This document shows, piece by piece, positions 6,829-9,934 of a stretch of 9,934 bases of DNA; position 1 is the first letter of the stretch; each line of letters opens with the position of its first letter. The notes beneath the pieces are model-generated. The model was not told the DNA's origin. It saw nothing but the letters and a program-made list of their open reading frames with translations, and made no database searches. This stretch comes from Nitrososphaeraceae archaeon. Lineage in GTDB: Archaea; Thermoproteota; Nitrososphaeria; Nitrososphaerales; Nitrososphaeraceae. The position numbers and the translations under genes were made by a program. The stretch spans positions 1 through 9,934 of the forward strand of contig JAJNBK010000076.1 in the NCBI GenBank assembly GCA_021155845.1, given 5' to 3'.

Positions 6829-7149
6829 AGATATACTGCTTCCAATATGCAAATAATAATCCATTCATAGGTAGAATCAGAGGGTTTAATATAAGTAAAA
6901 CAGCTTTAATTAAAAACCTGGTTTATTGTCGATATATCTCCTACCAGATAATTTTAAGTTTGGATATATATCACGATAATATATAAATAATAAGGACATA
7001 GTAGTGACAGCAATTAGAATAGAACAACAAACAAGGGATCATATACAAGAATTCTAAGTGATTGAATGTAATTAAGCAAAACAACAAACCAAGTTTTTTG
7101 AAACTTATGGAATCCCTTAATTAGTTCTTCCATTTCTAGAAGACTAACC
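6829..7149. other. Divergent intergenic region between the two paralogues
   Basis: No gene is visible. The region is AT rich and carries several TATA-like runs on the plus strand, the best being AATATATAAATAAT near 6979-6991. If that one is used, the leader of the plus-strand paralogue would be about 130 bases. No Shine-Dalgarno motif precedes the ATG at 7150. Shared regulation of the two paralogues from this spacer is possible, but no symmetrical operator stands out. Confidence 0.35.
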
Positions 7150-7560
7150 ATGTTAGGAGAACAAATTGCAGAGTTGAAGGGAAAAATCATAGGTCAAAGG
7201 GTGTTAGATGTTGAAGGCCCTACGATAGAAACATCCGTATCAGTGAGTGGGAGCATAAAGGGAACGCAAGTGAAGGAAACTTTAACGTTTGAAGGTAGAC
7301 CAACAACAACAACATCAAAAGGAGTACTTCATGGTAAAGGAAAGGGAGTAATAATGGCGGGAGAATCAGAACTGGCAACCTATACTGGTGAAGGAGTTGG
7401 AAGAGTTAGCTCATCAGGAAGCATAAACTACCGTGGGTCGATATTCTATAGTACATCATCAAATGGTAAACTGGCATTTCTTGATAATCTGATTGGAGTC
7501 TTTGAATCTGAGATCGATACTGAGGGAAATTTTTCTGAGAAGATATGGGAATGGAAATAA
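7150..7560 (+). CDS. Small cytoplasmic paralogue of the 6215-6751 product; function unknown
   Basis: A 136-residue protein with no signal peptide or membrane segment. Over most of its length it aligns with the exported protein encoded divergently at 6215-6803. Shared features are a strand-rich middle, the glycine motif GKGKGVIM, a polar Ser/Gly stretch (GRVSSSGSINYRGSIFY), then LAFLDNLIG, a short acidic turn, a GNF motif and the C-terminal Trp-Glu-Trp-Lys. The pattern of alternating Gly-rich strands suggests a small beta barrel, and I would test allene-oxide-cyclase-like or DUF3224-like folds, but that is a guess from composition. The ATG at 7150 is the only ATG in its open stretch; the frame is open upstream without another start. 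It contains one N-glycosylation sequon. The stop is TAA. Confidence 0.75.
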   Translation: MLGEQIAELKGKIIGQRVLDVEGPTIETSVSVSGSIKGTQVKETLTFEGRPTTTTSKGVLHGKGKGVIMAGESELATYTGEGVGRVSSSGSINYRGSIFYSTSSNGKLAFLDNLIGVFESEIDTEGNFSEKIWEWK

Positions 7561-7673
7561 CAACAAGATAAAGACACATAAAGTAATTCAATGTTCAATA
7601 GAGAAATTATTAATAAATATAATAATAGAAGATAAAAATTTTCAAATTCTCTATTGCTGTTGTTACTTCAGTA

Positions 7674-8093
7674 CTATTTTACTACTACTACTACTACACT
7701 TCCAATCATCCATGAATGTACTGTACATACATAATGATATGTTTCAAGGTTTTTCAAATGTGATAGTAAATATAGTTATAAGTGGAGCTCCTGGTGGTGC
7801 TTGTCCTTTAGGCCATATTCATCCTGAATTGACATAGATTTCAGTACCGTCCATAGTATAATTTGCGTTTAGACTTAGATATGTCATGTTTTTACCTGTT
7901 GAATCAATAACAACTGGATTATATGCTCTGGCATTATCTACTATTAGCTTCAACTGGTTTGCCTATAACATCTCCACCTTTACCAGGTTCATCGCCTACT
8001 GCAACAATTGTTCCATTATCTTTTATGTCAAATACTTGTGTATAATGTTGTATATATTGATTCAAAAAATGTGAGGGAATTTTTCTCTCTAGG
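7674..8093 (-). pseudogene. Cupredoxin (plastocyanin-like blue copper protein) pseudogene
   Basis: No single frame is long, but three successive minus-strand frames spell a cupredoxin. Frame A gives QVFDIKDNGTIVAVGDEPGK up to a TAA at 7934-7936. Frame B gives VDNARAYNPVVIDSTGK, then LNANYTMDGTEIYVNSG, a TGA at 7819-7821, IWPKGQAPPGAPLITIFTIT and FEKP, ending at TGA 7744-7746. Frame C gives ETYHYVCTVHSWMIGS and a run of Val, ending at TAG 7674-7676. The C-terminal Cys, His and Met are the type 1 copper ligands of the family (C-x2-H-x2-M). Each frame change is repaired by deleting one base. The TGA falls where a Trp would suit. The 5' end, including any signal peptide, is not recognisable. Copper proteins of this kind are abundant in ammonia-oxidising archaea, so a lost electron carrier is plausible. 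Two or three independent lesions make a real pseudogene more likely than sequencing noise. Confidence 0.8.
7680..7697. repeat. TAC trinucleotide repeat, six units
   Basis: Six perfect TAC units (GTA on the minus strand) lie at the 3' end of the cupredoxin pseudogene, where they encode a run of six valines. They could expand or contract by slippage without changing frame. Confidence 0.9.
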
Positions 8094-8134
8094 ATCTTAT
8101 ACCCTGATAGTTAGTGGTAAGAGAATCTTTTCTT

Positions 8135-8563
8135 TCACGGCTGCAGAAAATATCTTGATTTTTTTCTTTTTGTCTGCTCTAACTTTACTAATACCTTGGT
8201 CATTAATACACCTGCAATAAATCCACCAACATGAGCAGTAAATGCTATTGGAAGTGCACTTACAGAGCCAATCACTGCAAATACAATTTGTAGCACCAGC
8301 CAATAATAGGCCCTTGAATTGCCAGCAGCTGCCGCTATGCCTAATACACCAGAGATAGCTCCTGACGCACCTATCAGTACCACATCTCCATTGTGTAAGA
8401 TATAAGACGCTATAATACCATGAAATAAAGCTGCTACAATTCCTGATATAAGATATACCAATACATATCGGGGAACTCCAATTGCTCTTTCTGCATATCC
8501 ACCAAGATAAACCAACGCAATTAAATTGAACGCAATATGTGCAATGTTAGCATGTATAAACAT
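8135..8563 (-). CDS. Rhomboid-family intramembrane serine protease, catalytic C-terminal part
   Basis: A membrane protein with five or so hydrophobic helices. It begins in the conserved rhomboid motif TSMFIHANIAHIAFN, then has ALVYLGGYAERAIG. The nucleophile Ser67 lies in IGASGAISGVLG (the GxSG motif) and the partner His111 in TAHVGGFIAGVL, numbered from the ATG at 8563. Rhomboids cleave membrane-spanning substrates within the lipid bilayer. This frame starts at an internal Met. The missing first helix and loop are encoded just upstream in another frame (8521-8826), so the gene is split by one frameshift; the catalytic core itself is intact. The C-terminus is short and basic (TKRKKSRYFLQP) and the stop is TGA. 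The substrate cannot be told. Confidence 0.85.
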   Translation of the reverse strand: MFIHANIAHIAFNLIALVYLGGYAERAIGVPRYVLVYLISGIVAALFHGIIASYILHNGDVVLIGASGAISGVLGIAAAAGNSRAYYWLVLQIVFAVIGSVSALPIAFTAHVGGFIAGVLMTKVLVKLEQTKRKKSRYFLQP

Positions 8564-8826
8564 AGATGTGAAAGTGATGATGATGGTGGTTCTGACGATT
8601 GCAGCAGCGGTAGAAGAGAAGAAGATGGATTTTGCTGAGCACTGTCAGCAGGATTATTATTCCCATCATCATTTGCATTACCCACAGAAAAAAGATGATT
8701 AGGAATAAAGCCATAATTTTGAATAATTTGTGTTTGGGAACCTGATAACAGTCCTATGGCAAAAATTACAGCATTTAATGTGATGATGGATAATGTGGCT
8801 ACGGGAAAACGCTTTATTTGTATCAT
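8521..8826 (-). pseudogene. N-terminal part of the rhomboid gene, out of frame with its core
   Basis: From the ATG at 8826 the product has the first membrane helix (FPVATLSIITLNAVIFAIGL), then IIQNYGFIPNHLFSV, a loop typical of rhomboids. A low-complexity Asn/Asp/Ser/Pro stretch follows, and then HLCLYMLTLHILRSI, which is simply the wrong-frame reading of the TSMFIHANIAHIAF segment. The frame must change between 8564 and 8644, since a TGA in the core's frame lies at 8645-8647. The triplet-rich run at about 8572-8590 is the likely site. Inserting one base restores a protein of about 230 residues. The low-complexity insert is unusual for the family and may have grown by slippage. Confidence 0.8.
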
Positions 8827-9526
8827 TGGCTAGACAATAGATAATATGAATAACATAGTTTATTTTGGGTATATCGATTGTTGCTGTTTTCATCTTGTAA
8901 TTGCCTATCGGTAGTAGTTATTTTGGTTTTTCCAAAGACATCCGACCTATTGGGTCATCTCAAGGACTATCAGAGGAAGAGTATATAACAAATTAATTGA
9001 TGAACTAATAGATGACAGTATAACAACACGGCAGGTTATTGGGTTTATATTAATTTTTTATACGACCTCTGTGCATGAGAAAGAAAAGATAAAACTTTTG
9101 TCTCAAGGGAGAAGCATATACTCTCAGAGTGGATTACATACAGTATATTGCGTCCCTCCGAACCCGTGCCAATATTGTCCCTTATTTAGACCAGCCATTA
9201 TAATATAATGAAAATACATTTGAATATCCTTATAAAAAAGGAGATAAAAGAAGGGCCAAAGTTTGATACCGATGACCTGTTTAGTCTTGGAAAGAATTAC
9301 TTTTGAAGTAGAATTGGCGTTTGGCAGACTCAAAGAAGAAAGATCGAAACTCATAAGAAATGGAAATGTTCAGATATTTACAATATGCATTAACTGAGAG
9401 AGATTTGATAAAATATTAGAACAAGGATAAGATGAAGACAATTGATAGTTATTATCTAATTACACATATGCAATATTCCTTCAATGACAATATAAATATC
9501 TAGAGTTATTCCTATTTCATAAGCAA
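8827..9526. other. Gene-poor stretch between the rhomboid gene and gatE, with orphan open frames
   Basis: No complete gene is supported. The longest open segment on the plus strand is listed separately (8918-9208). A shorter one, from an ATG at 9272 to TGA at 9395-9397, reads MTCLVLERITFEVELAFGRL then KEERSKLIRNGNVQIFT (41 residues in all). It is charged and protein-like but unrecognised. A third, 8901-8996, reads FGFSKDIRPIGSSQGLSEEE before a TAA. These may be pieces of decayed genes. No RNA gene or mobile element was recognised. Confidence 0.4.
8918..9208 (+). pseudogene. Orphan open frame with a cysteine cluster, no start codon
   Basis: Ninety-six codons are open between a TAG at 8915-8917 and a TAA at 9206-9208, with no ATG inside. 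The product contains RVYNKLIDELIDDSITTRQV, then a hydrophobic GFILIFYTTSV, a Lys/Glu-rich turn, and a C-terminal HTVYCVPPNPCQYCPLF with three cysteines (C-x5-C-x2-C). An overlapping frame (8901-8996) ends in GLSEEEYITN and could be its former upstream part. The composition is more protein-like than expected by chance, but I recognise no family. Confidence 0.25.
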
Positions 9527-9536
9527 GGCTTAAAAG
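9527..9536 (+). promoter_or_regulatory. TATA-like element of gatE
   Basis: GCTTAAAAGA lies about 24-33 bases above the GTG at 9560, preceded by a purine-rich AAG that could be the TFB recognition element. This spacing predicts a leaderless gatE transcript. A second AT-rich candidate, TATAAATATC at 9491-9500, is farther away. Confidence 0.4.
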
Positions 9537-9559
9537 ACATCTAATATTAATTTAAATGG

Positions 9560-9934
9560 GTGGCGACAGTCGATTCAGCAGCTATTAATTTAAGAGTTGG
9601 TTTTGAAATCCATCAGCAACTCTCCACTAAAAGCAAGCTATTTTGTAATTGCCACTGCGAAGAGACTGAAAAATATGGTTTTACCTTTGTTCGCAAGTTG
9701 CGGCCGACCCAGAGCGAACTTGGCATTTATGATCCTGCAGCGCTTTTTGAATTCGCGAAAATGCGCACTATAAAATATCATGCTGCCGCAGGTTCTAGTT
9801 GCCTTGTAGAAGCAGATGAGGAGCCACCACATGAGGTTAATAAAGAAGCAATTGAAACTGCATTGATATTTTCACTTGCGCTCCACTCTAAGATTATAGA
9901 TGAAGTACATGTCATGCGTAAAATCGTAATTGAT
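9560..9934 (+). CDS. gatE: Glu-tRNA(Gln) amidotransferase subunit E, N-terminal part (3' truncated by the window)
   Basis: GatE binds Glu-tRNA(Gln), phosphorylates the glutamyl group with ATP and amidates it with ammonia from GatD. The first 125 codons of a protein usually over 600 residues are present. Characteristic GatB/GatE sequence includes INLRVGFEIHQQLSTKSKLF, the CNCH cysteines, the block FVRKLRPTQSELGIYDPAAL, SCLVEADEEPPHEVN and DEVHVMRKIVID. The start is GTG at 9560-9562: an in-frame TAA lies nine bases upstream, and the ATG at 9557 is out of frame and soon stops. The start gives a short MATVDSAA leader before the conserved domain. gatE is on the same strand as gatD but has its own TATA-like element, so it can be transcribed separately despite the 8.6-kb separation. 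Confidence 0.93.
   Translation, partial: MATVDSAAINLRVGFEIHQQLSTKSKLFCNCHCEETEKYGFTFVRKLRPTQSELGIYDPAALFEFAKMRTIKYHAAAGSSCLVEADEEPPHEVNKEAIETALIFSLALHSKIIDEVHVMRKIVID

Noticed and set aside
7493..8220. Several overlapping plus-strand open frames of 62-114 codons
   Set aside because: They run antisense to the cupredoxin relic and the rhomboid C-terminus, whose minus-strand family motifs are clear.
9140..9190. GC-richer patch (TGCGTCCCTCCGAACCCGTG) considered as part of an RNA gene
   Set aside because: No tRNA arms, T-loop sequence or cloverleaf pairing could be built around it.
9124..9354. Minus-strand open frame of 76 codons
   Set aside because: It shows no motif or promoter, and the plus strand over the same region is at least as protein-like; neither is convincing.
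1..9934. Transposon, integrase, CRISPR array, toxin-antitoxin or phage genes
   Set aside because: No characteristic protein motif, terminal inverted repeat pair, or regular repeat-spacer pattern was found. The only regular tandem repeats are the 39-bp coding repeat and short triplet runs.

Overview
The window looks like a low-GC chromosome segment of an ammonia-oxidising archaeon (Thaumarchaeota/Nitrososphaeria, plausibly close to Nitrososphaera or Nitrosocosmicus). The evidence is that both edges carry genes of the archaea-specific Glu-tRNA(Gln) amidotransferase: the C-terminal part of GatD on the left and the N-terminal part of GatE on the right. Several starts also sit about 22-30 bases below a TATA element, as in archaeal leaderless transcription. 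The genus assignment is inference; the archaeal assignment is firm.

Layout. 1-956 is gatD (5' truncated by the window). 957-9559 is about 8.6 kb of accessory DNA separating gatD from gatE, two genes of one enzyme that often lie together. In order it holds: a family 1 glycoside hydrolase (+, 1344-3008); a convergent exported PQQ-type glucose/sorbosone dehydrogenase with a triplicated acidic tail (-, 3454-4974); a VOC/glyoxalase-fold gene interrupted by one TGA (-, 5174-5572); a possible broken small secreted protein (-, 5939-6147); two divergent paralogues of an unrecognised small family, one exported and rich in N-glycosylation sequons (-, 6215-6803) and one apparently cytoplasmic (+, 7150-7560); a cupredoxin pseudogene (-, 7674 to about 8093); a rhomboid protease split by a frameshift (-, 8135-8826); and a gene-poor stretch with orphan open frames (8827-9559). 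gatE starts with GTG at 9560 and runs off the window.

The striking property of the interval is its mix of intact and broken genes. The hydrolase, the dehydrogenase and the cytoplasmic paralogue read through cleanly. The VOC gene, cupredoxin, rhomboid and the leader of the exported paralogue each carry one or more lesions: single-base frameshifts, or TGA where Trp is expected. Triplet runs and short tandem repeats are also common here. The simplest reading is an insertion or accessory island undergoing decay; assembly error must be excluded first.

Functionally, a beta-glycosidase beside a glucose/sorbosone-type dehydrogenase hints at sugar handling, although the hydrolase has no export signal while the dehydrogenase has one. 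No tRNA, rRNA, CRISPR array, transposase or integrase was recognised.
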